The notes: a model not told the origin generated them from the sequence alone. DNA of 64,000 nt from Kosakonia pseudosacchari (GCF_900184035.1 NZ_FXWP01000027.1:248001-312000), one strand, 5' to 3'; positions 27,899-36,628 are shown, counted from the first letter of the stretch. Translations and numbers: made by a program.

Positions 27899-29134
27899 AT
27901 GGCTCCGGTGTTACCAGGCAGTGATGGTCGTTTATTGCAGCATCGTTCGTTTGTCGCCTTCTGGCTGGCGCGAACCAGCTCCAGCTTCGGTTTCCAGATG
28001 TTATCTATCATCGTCGGCTGGCAAATTTACTCCCAGACCCAGAGCGCTTTCTGGCTGGGGATGATTGGTCTGGTGCAGTTTATTCCCTCGGTGACGCTGG
28101 CGTTGCCTGCCGGGCATATCGCCGACCAGTTTGATCGCCGTCGCGTGGTGCTGCTGGCGCAGATTTTCGAGTGGCTGGCTATTGCCGCGCTGGCATGGCT
28201 AACGTGGCAGGGCGATGCCAGCGTGTGGGTAATTTTGTCGCTTATCTTTGTTATCTCTTGCGCCAAAACCATTGAGTCGCCGTCGATGATTTCGATGTTG
28301 CCTGCGCTGGTGCCGCTCTCCATTTTACCGCGCGCAACGGCCGCGAATGCGGTTTCCGGTCAGGCGGCGCAGATTGTCGGCCCGGCGCTGGGTGGTTTTC
28401 TCTACGCGGCGGGAGCCGATGTGGTGTACAGCGTTACCGCCGGGCTTTATCTGGTGTCGCTGCTGCTGGTGATGACCCTGCGTTATGAACAGGCGCAACC
28501 GCCGCGCACGCCGGCGACCTTATCTTCGCTGTTTGCCGGCGTTGGGTTTATCCGCAATCGCCCGGATGTGCTGGGGGTGATTTCGCTCGATCTGTTTGCC
28601 GTATTGCTCGGTGGCGCAACCGCGCTGCTGCCTATTTTCGCCCATGATGTACTGCATACCGGGCCGCTCGGTCTGGGTTTGCTGCGCAGTGCGCCAGCCG
28701 TTGGCGCGCTGCTGGTGGGTTTCTGGTTAAGCCACCGCGCGCTGACGCGCAATGTCGGCATGATCATGTTTATGTGCGTGGCGGGGTTTGGCGTGGCGAC
28801 GCTGGTGTTCGCCTTTTCAAGCTGGATGTGGTTGTCGCTGCTGGCGCTGTTCGCGCTTGGAGGTTTCGACATGGTGAGCATGGTGATCCGCGGTTCGCTG
28901 GTGCAACTCGATACGCCAGACGAGATGCGCGGGCGGGTCAACGCGGTTAACTCCATTTTTATCAACACCTCTAACCAGCTCGGCGAGTTTGAATCCGGCA
29001 TGCTGGCGGCGTGGCTCGGCGCGGTGCCTGCGGCGGCGATTGGCGGTGTCGGCACGTTGATTGTGGTAGCCCTGTGGATGAAGTGGTTCCCTGGTTTGCG
29101 CCACCGCCAGCGGCTGGAAAGTGAGATGGGGTAG
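27899..29134 (+). CDS. MFS transporter, EntS-like 12-TM exporter
   Basis: A 411-residue MFS protein of the MFS_3/EntS type (LARTSSSFGFQMLSIIVGWQ at TM1; PAGHIADQFDRRRVV, the loop 2-3 motif; DEMRGRVNAVNSIFI in the second half). It follows emrB by 20 bp, so it is the fourth gene of the MarR-controlled operon. EntS itself exports enterobactin; substrate here not determined. The start at 27899 is used; an ATG four bases earlier is out of frame. Confidence 0.85.
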   Translation: MAPVLPGSDGRLLQHRSFVAFWLARTSSSFGFQMLSIIVGWQIYSQTQSAFWLGMIGLVQFIPSVTLALPAGHIADQFDRRRVVLLAQIFEWLAIAALAWLTWQGDASVWVILSLIFVISCAKTIESPSMISMLPALVPLSILPRATAANAVSGQAAQIVGPALGGFLYAAGADVVYSVTAGLYLVSLLLVMTLRYEQAQPPRTPATLSSLFAGVGFIRNRPDVLGVISLDLFAVLLGGATALLPIFAHDVLHTGPLGLGLLRSAPAVGALLVGFWLSHRALTRNVGMIMFMCVAGFGVATLVFAFSSWMWLSLLALFALGGFDMVSMVIRGSLVQLDTPDEMRGRVNAVNSIFINTSNQLGEFESGMLAAWLGAVPAAAIGGVGTLIVVALWMKWFPGLRHRQRLESEMG

Positions 29135-29142
29135 GTTACTGC

Positions 29143-29164
29143 GAGCCCGGTTTATACCGGGCTC
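29143..29164. terminator. Terminator hairpin between converging genes
   Basis: GAGCCCGG-TTTATA-CCGGGCTC is a perfect 8-bp stem just after the efflux operon. The T-run is weak (TGTTC), so efficiency is uncertain. Confidence 0.55.
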
Positions 29165-29198
29165 TGTTCAGGGAAGGGATAATTGCCTGGCAGGATGG

Positions 29199-30008
29199 TT
29201 AACCCTGCGCAGGAGCGGGTTCGTTCTCTTCGGCAGTGGTGGACGGAAGGTTCAGAAATGCCATGATCTTTGCGATTTCGTTTTCAGTCAGCATGCGGGT
29301 TTCGCGTGACAATGCCGCTATAAATTCTGCTGAACCATTTGAAATATAGATTTTCTCCGCCAGCGCACGCGCTGAGTTATATTCCTCAAAATCGAAAAAT
29401 TTATGAATCGTGCTCAGAACCTTATCGGGGTCATTTAATTCTGCCAGGTTAGTGCTTATATTTCCGGAAATGACAGCCAGTCGCGCGGCAAGCGAAATAA
29501 TTTCCTGGCGAACTGATGAGGAGAGTTGTCGGGTATTGCTGAGAGATTTTTGGGCGTTATCAAGTTGAAGTTGGGCTTTTGCAAGATCAACTTCGAGCGC
29601 CTGCGTTTTTCTCAATGTCTTTGATCTGCCTGCGTTGAGACGTTGCACAATCCATTGCCATGCGGTATTTGCAACGCGATCTGACCAGTGAACGCCAATA
29701 CGTACAAATGAGGAGAGTAAATTAACAATAAAATCCAGTACCGGCATGGCTATCGACATGCCAAAACCCACCACCAGCGGCCAGTAAAAAAAGTTGTGCG
29801 AGAAATGGTAAGTGCCGGTGATATTTTTAAGGAGGGTTTCTATTTTCTCATCCGACATGGCGATGAGTAATATGTGCTTCCAGTTAAACGCGACCAGTGA
29901 GCACAATAAATAGATATACAGAGGCCCTTTTAATCGGCTGGAAATAACGTTACTGGCAAAATCGGCTATTTGTTCCTTTAATCCTGAATCTGATGCTTTA
30001 TCTGTCAC
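29199..30008 (-). CDS. Two-TM membrane protein with coiled coil, unknown function
   Basis: A hypothetical protein of about 269 residues. Two hydrophobic segments (LYIYLLCSLVAFNWKHILLI and FYWPLVVGFGMSIAMPVLDF) are followed by a coiled coil rich in Gln/Leu (EVDLAKAQLQLDNAQKSL) and a soluble C-terminal domain. I choose GTG at 30008 because GGGGAG precedes it by five bases; the frame is open to an ATG at 30122, which would add 38 residues. It lies downstream of bluR on the same strand. Family not recognised. Confidence 0.6.
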   Translation of the reverse strand: MTDKASDSGLKEQIADFASNVISSRLKGPLYIYLLCSLVAFNWKHILLIAMSDEKIETLLKNITGTYHFSHNFFYWPLVVGFGMSIAMPVLDFIVNLLSSFVRIGVHWSDRVANTAWQWIVQRLNAGRSKTLRKTQALEVDLAKAQLQLDNAQKSLSNTRQLSSSVRQEIISLAARLAVISGNISTNLAELNDPDKVLSTIHKFFDFEEYNSARALAEKIYISNGSAEFIAALSRETRMLTENEIAKIMAFLNLPSTTAEENEPAPAQG

Positions 30009-30164
30009 AACGCTCCCCCTGATTAACCTTATTTTCCTGAGCCAACTGGCGAAGCGATTATAACCAGAGCTGATGATCCGCGCGATCATCAGGAGTAGTG
30101 GGGGACGAACGTTTTTCAGCAAACCGACAGCGGCAGAGAAACAAGGCTGAATTTAACGCCAGAC

Positions 30165-30911
30165 TCAAAGGCTTTCTGCTTTACCGCTGTGGTGAGCAAT
30201 AGCAAAACCCTGCTCGCGCCAGTGGGCAAGCTGCTGTGACTGGCTGCGCGTGAGCGGTTTGCCGGTCCAGACAAACAGATGCTGGCCGGGAAAAAATTCC
30301 GGGTGAGGGGAGTCGAGCGGCTCGGCGAGAACATCGATGCGCCAGCCCTGCTGTGAAAGGCGCCAGGCTTCGAGCCATAGATGGGTGCGATCGTCATTTC
30401 CCCAGGCGATCAGCAGCGCCATTTTTGCGGCCTGTTCACGCGCGGTGGCGATGCCTGACGCGGCGAACTCCACTAACACGCCATCCAGCAGGCTTAGCGC
30501 CACGCGCGCGGTATTTTTATCACGATTGAGCCGCTGGCGTACCGGCACCAGAATGTCGTCGATAAGCACATCGGCTGCGTGTGTTTGGCTTAACGCGTGA
30601 AGGGTTGCGCGTAGCCGGGAGGGATTCACTTGGCGCAGTATGGACATCAACTCTTCCTGGAGTGACGCCCAGCTTGTTTGCCCGGCGAATTTGTTGTCGT
30701 CGAGCAAGGCCTTAACTTTGCTTACGGAAATGCCGTTGTCGATCCAGCGCTTGATTTCCACAATGCGCTGAATGTCAGACTCATCGAATTGACGATGACC
30801 GCCTTCACTGCGCTGCGGTTTTAACAGCCCATAGCGACGCTGCCATGCGCGTAGTGTGACCGGGTTTATCCCGCAGCGTTCGGCAACCTCGCCGATACTA
30901 TAAAAAGCCAT
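30165..30911 (-). CDS. bluR: BluR, MerR-like repressor of the blue-light module
   Basis: A 248-residue regulator nearly identical to E. coli BluR (YcgE) in the DNA-binding domain: YSIGEVAERCGINPVTLRAW then QRRYGLLKPQRSEGGHR. The C-terminal part keeps the BluR layout (LWLEAWRLSQQGWRI, FVWTGKPLTR) without cobalamin ligands. In E. coli BluR represses ycgZ-ymgABC and is released by BluF in blue light or cold. The bluR-bluF gap and the bluF-ycgZ gap both carry repeated TTGTACAA motifs, its likely operators. Confidence 0.95.
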   Translation of the reverse strand: MAFYSIGEVAERCGINPVTLRAWQRRYGLLKPQRSEGGHRQFDESDIQRIVEIKRWIDNGISVSKVKALLDDNKFAGQTSWASLQEELMSILRQVNPSRLRATLHALSQTHAADVLIDDILVPVRQRLNRDKNTARVALSLLDGVLVEFAASGIATAREQAAKMALLIAWGNDDRTHLWLEAWRLSQQGWRIDVLAEPLDSPHPEFFPGQHLFVWTGKPLTRSQSQQLAHWREQGFAIAHHSGKAESL

Positions 30912-30972
30912 GACTCCCTCGTACTCTTTAACGCCAGTGTGCCCATTTCACAGACTAAGTTAACTTCGCAAA

Positions 30973-30998
30973 GTTGTACAAATCCTTTTTTGTACAAC
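30973..30998. promoter_or_regulatory. BluR/MlrA-type operator upstream of bluR
   Basis: GTTGTACAAA (30973-30982) and TTTGTACAAC (30989-30998) form a perfect 10-bp inverted repeat with a 6-bp spacer, and each arm contains the palindrome TTGTACAA. This resembles the known MlrA site (TTGTACA-spacer-TGTACAA). It lies ~60 bp upstream of the bluR start, so autoregulation is likely. Confidence 0.7.
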
Positions 30999-31011
30999 AT
31001 CCTTGCACAGC

Positions 31012-32235
31012 TTATACCATCTCATCTCTTTTTTCTGGCCAGGCCACGGCCGGAATGCCGTTTAAATCCGGGTGCGCGAAAAGATGTCCCTGGAACTGAG
31101 AAATGCCCGCCGATTCAAGCCACATCCACTCTTCCGCTTTCTCGACGCCGACGGCGGAAATGGCAATTTCCAGCGAGGTACAGCATTTGATGATCGCCTG
31201 AACAATCGCCTGACGGGAGCCACTTTTGTGCACATCCGCAATCAGGGCGCGGTTGATTTTGATGCGATCCGGCTGGAATTGCGTCAGCAATACCAACCCG
31301 CCAAACCCGGCCCCGAAGTGATCGATAGCCACGCGAATACCGGCACCTTTAAGCATTTTCACCGCCTGCGTAAACGCATCAAGGCATGAAAACACGGCGC
31401 TTTCGTTAAATTCAACGATGACCTGTTCAGGAACCAGCCCGTTTTCTTTAATCGCCTGCACAATAAATTCAGCGGCACCTGGCACCTTTACCAGCGTCAT
31501 GGGTAGCAAATTTACCGAAAGCGACTGCGCGCCCAGCTTTAATGCGGCAGCCATTGCAAAAGCGACGCGCTTGCTTTGTAAATCGGCAGTGTAAATATCA
31601 TCCCCGGCCATATCGTCGAACCACTCTTGCGGCGAGCCACCTACGCGGGTGCGCAGCAGGGCTTCGACAGCGACAATCTGGCGGGCAAAGGGGTCGACAA
31701 TAGGCTGGAAAGCAAAATGGCAGTCGGCACCGCTATCCGGGACGCCTGGCGGCAGGGTTATCGCGTTGTCATCGGCCATAAATTCCCAGGCATCGCCCGG
31801 CGGAATTTCGTAGTAGAACTCTTTCTCGCTGTCTTCAACGAAGGTCTGAAAGAACTGCAATGCGCGATCGCCATACGTCAGCTGGTATCGCGTTGTGCCT
31901 TTATCGAACACGGTCTGCAATACCGCTTCACGGTCGTGATCGCGCAAGTCAAACAGCTCCATACCCGTCTTACCGAAGCGCCTTGACGGCGCGTAGTCTC
32001 TGAGCACTTCGACCAGATTGTAATGGCGGTCATCGCCACAGATGTCCTGATAAATAGCCGTAACACTTTCTTCAGGCCCTTCAAGCAGTTGAAAAAAATG
32101 GGTGCCATTGAATAGCAGGATCCCCGTCACGCTGGCCCGACCATTTTTGATATTGGCGGCTGCGACCATCTCTTCAAGCATCTTAAATGAGACATGGTCA
32201 TGCAGGTGGCTGCGGTAAATGATGGTGGTAAGCAT
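31012..32235 (-). CDS. bluF: BluF, BLUF-EAL blue-light receptor with degenerate EAL domain
   Basis: A 407-residue protein. The N-terminal BLUF domain (residues ~1-95) shows IIYRSHLHDH, ASVTGILLFNGTHFFQLLEG and the RRFGKTGMELF tail. The C-terminal EAL domain has EALLR, but DHFGAG replaces the metal-binding DDFGTG and AVGVE replaces AEGVE, so c-di-GMP cleavage is not expected. In E. coli BluF binds BluR in blue light and lifts repression. It lies 100 bp upstream of bluR on the same strand. Confidence 0.95.
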   Translation of the reverse strand: MLTTIIYRSHLHDHVSFKMLEEMVAAANIKNGRASVTGILLFNGTHFFQLLEGPEESVTAIYQDICGDDRHYNLVEVLRDYAPSRRFGKTGMELFDLRDHDREAVLQTVFDKGTTRYQLTYGDRALQFFQTFVEDSEKEFYYEIPPGDAWEFMADDNAITLPPGVPDSGADCHFAFQPIVDPFARQIVAVEALLRTRVGGSPQEWFDDMAGDDIYTADLQSKRVAFAMAAALKLGAQSLSVNLLPMTLVKVPGAAEFIVQAIKENGLVPEQVIVEFNESAVFSCLDAFTQAVKMLKGAGIRVAIDHFGAGFGGLVLLTQFQPDRIKINRALIADVHKSGSRQAIVQAIIKCCTSLEIAISAVGVEKAEEWMWLESAGISQFQGHLFAHPDLNGIPAVAWPEKRDEMV

Positions 32236-32388
32236 ACGCGTTCCGGCAGGAGATTTAGGAATATTTACCTTAGCAGAAGATAGCCAGGACGTTGTGCCGT
32301 TATTCCATTTATTTTCAAATAGTTCGCTTATGTCCGCAGGTCATTATGCAGAAATGTTAACAACTCAGCAGGCATCGATACAGGTAAT

Positions 32389-32396
32389 TTGTACAA
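32389..32396. promoter_or_regulatory. BluR-type operator half (TTGTACAA)
   Basis: Perfect palindrome TTGTACAA, the same core as in the site upstream of bluR. Distal to ycgZ and ~155 bp upstream of bluF. A degenerate copy, TTGTATAA, follows at 32442-32449. Confidence 0.5.
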
Positions 32397-32483
32397 GCTT
32401 GTTGCGTCCGAGAGCTTTTGTTTTCGTGTTAACTTGATGATTTGTATAAATTTATGGAGTGTTTCTATAGGGGGCTAATTATT

Positions 32484-32537
32484 TTGTACAATTTCTATGT
32501 ACATATTGGCAAACTTTGTATAACTTTAATTGTACTT
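32484..32537. promoter_or_regulatory. Cluster of BluR-type operators in front of ycgZ
   Basis: TTGTACAA (32484-32491), TATGTACATA (32496-32505), TTGTATAA (32516-32523) and ATTGTACTT (32529-32537) lie in 54 bp just upstream of ycgZ, where they would cover its promoter. The core TGTAC matches the inverted repeat before bluR. Confidence 0.65.
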
Positions 32538-32568
32538 TCCTGACTCATGGACTTTAGAGGAGTAACAG

Positions 32569-32808
32569 ATGCAACAGAATAGTTTCCTTCCGAACACAGC
32601 GAATGCCGTTACCCGCTATTTTGATAAAGCGACGCTGCCGACACAGCAAGAAACATTAGGACGCATTGCTGTCGAGATCCTTACCGAAGGCCGCAATCTG
32701 AACCGTAAGGCTATTTGTACCAAATTATTGTCGCGGCTTGAAAAAGCATCCGGCCCGGAAGAGGAGAGCCACTATCACACGCTGATTGGCTTGCTGTTTG
32801 ATCGTTAA
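32569..32808 (+). CDS. ycgZ: YcgZ, small connector protein of the BluR regulon
   Basis: A 79-residue protein closely matching E. coli YcgZ (ITRYF-like start, then TQQETLGRIAVEILTEGRNL and HTLIGLLFDR end). In E. coli YcgZ, YmgA and related small proteins act through the Rcs system on biofilm matrix and curli control. AGAGGAG lies before the ATG. First gene of ycgZ-ymgA-ariR here. Confidence 0.93.
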   Translation: MQQNSFLPNTANAVTRYFDKATLPTQQETLGRIAVEILTEGRNLNRKAICTKLLSRLEKASGPEEESHYHTLIGLLFDR

Positions 32809-32955
32809 AATGAAAAGGCTAATCGCGATAAATCACCTGGTTATTTGAGTCAATTCTCACGGGGCGCCATCAGCTGTGGCAGAACGCTACCACGTGAGAA
32901 TTGGCTTCATGCCGCAATTGCACTTCGGCAACCGGCGGCAACCCGAGATGCAGTT

Positions 32956-33264
32956 ATGAACAGTAGTGAAATAGAGCAACTGACAGATGAACTTATTGGA
33001 GTGGCCGTGTTGTCCCTCCTTAAAGATAACTCTCCTATCAGCACTCAGGCTCTGATAGCCCGGTTGCGTTCGATGGAGAGCAGTGAACCAGACAGCCAGC
33101 GGCGCAAGGTGCTGGGGCGTATTATTGCCGAAATCAGCAATAACACCTTCGGCGAAATGCGGCGTGGCGAAGACGCGGTAGGCATGGAATGGAATGAGGA
33201 TCGCAGGGATAACATTTATCCACTGTTTGGCAACAAGCAGCCGGGCAGTAGTAAAAAACACTGA
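32956..33264 (+). CDS. ymgA: YmgA-like small connector protein
   Basis: A 102-residue protein of the YcgZ/YmgA/AriR family, closest by position and pattern to YmgA (EIEQLTDELIGVAVLSLLKD; RRKVLGRIIAEISNN), with a longer charged C-terminus than the 90-residue E. coli protein. Start at 32956 is chosen by family alignment; the frame is open to 32845 but the extra residues are unlike the family. The ribosome site is weak. Confidence 0.8.
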   Translation: MNSSEIEQLTDELIGVAVLSLLKDNSPISTQALIARLRSMESSEPDSQRRKVLGRIIAEISNNTFGEMRRGEDAVGMEWNEDRRDNIYPLFGNKQPGSSKKH

Positions 33265-33305
33265 CTTAAGTGCTGATAAGAATGAACTCAACATGGGGTA
33301 ATGAA

Positions 33306-33584
33306 ATGAGCCAGGCTATGCTTGAAAGTTCTGATGGGTACGAAAATCTTCCTGATCTTTCGCTCATGGAATATTTTCGCAGCGGTGGTGAAAAGCTTGC
33401 AGAGGAATCAGCCATTCTTGGTGTCGCCATCAGACGCATAGTCGCAGCCGATGAACGTATAACCCATAAGGCGTTGATTCTTGAACTGATCCGCATGATC
33501 GAAAGCACGGATGATGTGGTACGAAGCGACATTATCCGCAATACGCTGGAAATTGTTGTACACCATACGACGGATGATATCTGA
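33306..33584 (+). CDS. ariR: AriR (YmgB), biofilm and acid-resistance regulator
   Basis: A 92-residue protein matching E. coli AriR in YFRSGGEKLAEESAILG and VVRSDIIRNTLEIVVHHTTDD. AriR is an all-helical dimer that influences biofilm and acid resistance. Start 33306 is preferred over upstream ATGs at 33270 and 33282 by family length. ymgC, the remaining gene of the E. coli cluster, is not found downstream. Confidence 0.88.
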   Translation: MSQAMLESSDGYENLPDLSLMEYFRSGGEKLAEESAILGVAIRRIVAADERITHKALILELIRMIESTDDVVRSDIIRNTLEIVVHHTTDDI

Positions 33585-33842
33585 CCTCAGGAACGAGGGG
33601 TTATTACCACCGTCCGGGAAACCAGACGGTGGCAATAATCGGCCAATAGCGGTTTTTTGCCTTCCCTTTATTGGCTTCTACTGGCTCCACTTGTTGAAAA
33701 CACCTTTTGCCAACACCTGCCACACCAGGGTTTTTTTACGTTTGCCTGCCGACGACGGGATTTGCCGCAATCTGAGACATGCCACTATCCTCTGAGCACG
33801 TTTTCGTAACGGTATCGCCGCGTCTGGTGACGAAGAGCAATA

Positions 33843-34161
33843 ATGTCAGCTTGTAAACTCATCCCACCTGCCAGAAAGCTTGCCATTGGGCTGCTGGTGC
33901 CCGGCATCGTTTTTTCATTGGCCGCGTTTACCCTGCCGGTTTTCACCCCAACTGGAACCGCTCGCAAGTATTGCTGCCGCAAGGCGACATTCGCGGCGTG
34001 GCGGTATTGCTGCACGGACTGACGGATTCGCCCTATAGCATGCGCTATCTGGCACATGCCTGACAGCAACAGGGGTTTGTGGTGGTGATGCCCCGCTTGC
34101 CGGGGCACGGCACGGCACCGGGCGCACTGACGAGCGAGAATCGCGTCAGGGGCGCAGAATA
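33843..34161 (+). pseudogene. Broken alpha/beta hydrolase gene
   Basis: An ATG frame at 33843 gives a signal-like N-terminus (IGLLVPGIVFSLAAFTLPVF). After this a frameshift is needed to continue in a frame reading NWNRSQVLLPQGDIRGVAVL, then LHGLTDSPYSMRYLAHA, an in-frame TGA, and QQQGFVVVMPRLPGHGTAPG. HGLTDSPYSM and PRLPGHG are conserved alpha/beta-hydrolase motifs. The copy ends at a TAA about 20 codons later, before the nucleophile Ser, inside the tail of the leftward reductase gene. One frameshift, one stop and a 3' truncation make it non-functional. Confidence 0.8.
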
Positions 34162-35102
34162 ATACGCCCCAACACGCGGTTTTCTTCTGCGTAGCGGTGG
34201 GCTTGCACAACATCCTGCAGGGAAAATTGTCTGTCGATGATCACGCTGAATTTTTTATCCCTGGCATCCATCAGCAGCGTGTCGACAGAATCCCTTGCCT
34301 GCTGGTGGGCAAGTTCGCGTCCCCAGAATAGCCCGCTAATCGTCTGATTGGCTTGCTGTAATGCCGCCAGATCGGCGTGGGCATTTCCCCCCGCGTTACC
34401 AGCCAGTACCACGGTTCCCCATTCACGCAGGCAGGCGATCGATTGTTCCAGTGTCGAACCGACCAGATCGAGGACGCCGTCCACGCCGGCTGCGTTTGTT
34501 AGCCGTTTAACCTCAGCGACAATATCCTGCTGGCGATAATCCAGCGCGACATCAAGACCGAGTTTTGTCAGGTGGCTCACGCGGGCATCACCGGAAAGCG
34601 TGGCGAACACGCGCGCGCCCTGCGCCTTCGCAAGCTGAATGGCGGCAACCCCAACGCCGCCCGCACCGCCCTGAATAAGCACGCTATCGCCCGCTTTGAT
34701 CTTTAAGCGCGAAGAGAGCGCCCAGGCGGCTGTACCAAAACTCACCGGAATAGCAGATGCCGCAACAACATCCAGCCCGTCGGGAATGACCCATGACCAT
34801 TGCGCTGGCGTAACGCGGTATTCGGCATGCGATCCCGACAGCGCGAGCGTGGCCACACGTTGTCCGGCGTGGCGATCTTTCACCTGCCTACCGACTTCAA
34901 TAATTGTGCCTGCAGCAGAATAACCGGGAATGCCACCTTGCGCACCGGGGAAGGCTGTGGCGCGATTAATCACGTCGCCGCCCTCAAGCGCAATGGCTTC
35001 TACACGGATCAGCACATCATCAGGACCACAGACCGGTTCGGGGACATCGGTATAACGTAAAACCTCGGGTTTTCCCGGCTGAAAATAGCGTGCGGCTTTC
35101 AT
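34146..35102 (-). CDS. Zinc-independent quinone oxidoreductase-like MDR enzyme
   Basis: A 318-residue medium-chain dehydrogenase/reductase of the quinone oxidoreductase class. It has the NADPH motif GGAGGVGVAAIQLAKAQG and lacks the cysteine cluster of zinc alcohol dehydrogenases. It begins MKAARYFQPGKPEVLRY after an AGGAGG-like site. Substrate probably a quinone or enone; not decidable. Confidence 0.88.
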   Translation of the reverse strand: MKAARYFQPGKPEVLRYTDVPEPVCGPDDVLIRVEAIALEGGDVINRATAFPGAQGGIPGYSAAGTIIEVGRQVKDRHAGQRVATLALSGSHAEYRVTPAQWSWVIPDGLDVVAASAIPVSFGTAAWALSSRLKIKAGDSVLIQGGAGGVGVAAIQLAKAQGARVFATLSGDARVSHLTKLGLDVALDYRQQDIVAEVKRLTNAAGVDGVLDLVGSTLEQSIACLREWGTVVLAGNAGGNAHADLAALQQANQTISGLFWGRELAHQQARDSVDTLLMDARDKKFSVIIDRQFSLQDVVQAHRYAEENRVLGRIILRP

Positions 35103-35204
35103 CGTTGCCTCCTTTTTTTACGTCAGGGTGATCATTTCTGCACCGACGCGCGCAGCAACGCTACGTCTGCTTAGGTATGGTCGTTCGCGTGTTCGCAGCG
35201 ACAT

Positions 35205-36518
35205 TCAGCGCTGTTCCTGTTTTCGCCGCAGAGTGAGTAACGGCGTGACCGAAATACCGTGCACCAGCACACTCAGCGTTACAATGGTGATGGCGATATC
35301 GGTAATCGCCCCCGCGTTCTGCAGGCCATGCGTCCAGGCATAGGCAATATAGTTAAGACTGCCGATCCCGCGAATACCTAACCAGCCAAGACTTAACCGA
35401 TGCAGCACGGATTCACCCGAACGCCATGTCAGCAACCAAACGGCGAGAGGGCGAATGATGATAAACACGGTGAATGCCAGGAGCAGTGCGTGGACATCCC
35501 AGTGGCGTGACAGTGTCACACCAAGCACAATCACCAGCCCGGCGGCGAGCAACCGCTCAACGGTATCGCCAAAGGAGAGTGCATCGCCCACCACCAGGCC
35601 CACCGATTTGATCGGGTTATGCTCTTCGAGCCCGTGCCGGGTATGCGGATTGACCTGCATCTCGGCTGGCAGGTCGTGATCCTCCTCGCTGGTGTGGCGT
35701 TTTTGGACGCTCATCTCCGCGCTGCGCAGGCCAATACCGGCGGCGAACGCCGCGAGAAAACCGGACGCGCTGAGCATCATTGCCAGCGAAAAGCTCAGGC
35801 AAATCAGCGCTAACGCAATAAAATCGCTGGGTGCCACTTCCCCCTGCGCGTGGCGTGAGCGCGTGGCAACCAGACCAATTAACCGTCCGAGAACAAAACC
35901 GATACCCAGCCCGCCAATCAGCGCCCAGAGCAGATCGACACTTAACCAGTGAAGCCACTCATCGGCGCTAATTGCGCCGCCGGCTTTTTGCCAGACCAGC
36001 GCCAGCATCAAAAAAGGCAGCGCGGTGCCATCATTGAGACCCGCTTCACTGGAGAGCGCGATCCTAAGGCGGTCATCATCCTGCGCGTCGTTGATGGCGA
36101 CCAGGCTTGCCAGCACCGGATCGGTAGGCGCGAGAATGGCCGCCAGCGCCAGCGATAACGGCCACGACAGATTGTCCATAAAATGGGCGGCGAGCATAAT
36201 CCCGGCGATGGTCAGCAGCATGGCGGGCAGCGCCAGTACAATGCCCATGCGCCAGTAAGGCGAGGTCAGCGGCAGGCGGATTTTGAGCCCGGTGATAAAC
36301 AGCGATGCCGCCATCGCCATTTCGGTTATCCGGCTGGTGAGCGGGGCGTGGCGAACAATATCGATGCCAATCAGCCCCAGCATCCACGGCCCGCAGGCGA
36401 TGCCCACCAGCAGATAGAGGCCAAAAATGGGCACCGGGACACGGCTAATCCAGCCGTAAGAGAGAGACATAAACAACAGTAAACAACCCGCCGCAGCGGT
36501 CCAGGCCAGATATTCCAT
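35205..36518 (-). CDS. CPA1-type cation:proton antiporter
   Basis: A 437-residue polytopic protein with about 11-12 hydrophobic helices. Family marks are the APTDPVLASLV segment (transport-site Asp region) and SSEAGLNDGTALPF (the Glu/Asn-Asp motif), both typical of NhaP-like Na+/H+ or K+/H+ antiporters. A soluble loop (residues ~275-315) is His/Glu rich. I start at the ATG with GGGAG before it (MEYLAW); an ATG seven codons earlier is possible. Confidence 0.85.
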   Translation of the reverse strand: MEYLAWTAAAGCLLLFMSLSYGWISRVPVPIFGLYLLVGIACGPWMLGLIGIDIVRHAPLTSRITEMAMAASLFITGLKIRLPLTSPYWRMGIVLALPAMLLTIAGIMLAAHFMDNLSWPLSLALAAILAPTDPVLASLVAINDAQDDDRLRIALSSEAGLNDGTALPFLMLALVWQKAGGAISADEWLHWLSVDLLWALIGGLGIGFVLGRLIGLVATRSRHAQGEVAPSDFIALALICLSFSLAMMLSASGFLAAFAAGIGLRSAEMSVQKRHTSEEDHDLPAEMQVNPHTRHGLEEHNPIKSVGLVVGDALSFGDTVERLLAAGLVIVLGVTLSRHWDVHALLLAFTVFIIIRPLAVWLLTWRSGESVLHRLSLGWLGIRGIGSLNYIAYAWTHGLQNAGAITDIAITIVTLSVLVHGISVTPLLTLRRKQEQR

Positions 36519-36593
36519 ACAGCTCCCGAGCAAAATCATCGTCTTAACAGGTATAGCCGCTACCAGAAGATGCGCCAGCAATGAGCTCCCAAC

Positions 36594-36628
36594 GCAAACA
36601 CGCCGCGTGTCGTGAACGGCGTGTTTGC
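36594..36628. repeat. 12-bp perfect inverted repeat between antiporter and phosphoketolase genes
   Basis: GCAAACACGCCG (36594-36605) and CGGCGTGTTTGC (36617-36628) can form a strong hairpin with an 11-nt loop. It lies after the phosphoketolase stop and before the antiporter start, both leftward. No T-run follows on that strand, so it may be a weak terminator, an mRNA 3'-end stabiliser or an operator. Confidence 0.6.

Larger units (their letters stand above)
32236..32568. other. 333-bp divergent bluF/ycgZ promoter region
   Basis: AT-rich, no gene. It holds several TTGTACAA-like operators (see separate entries) and must contain the bluF and ycgZ promoters. Confidence 0.7.

Noticed and set aside
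32845..32955. Longer YmgA start at 32845
   Set aside because: The added 37 residues are not family-like and include no ribosome site; the family N-terminus fits 32956.
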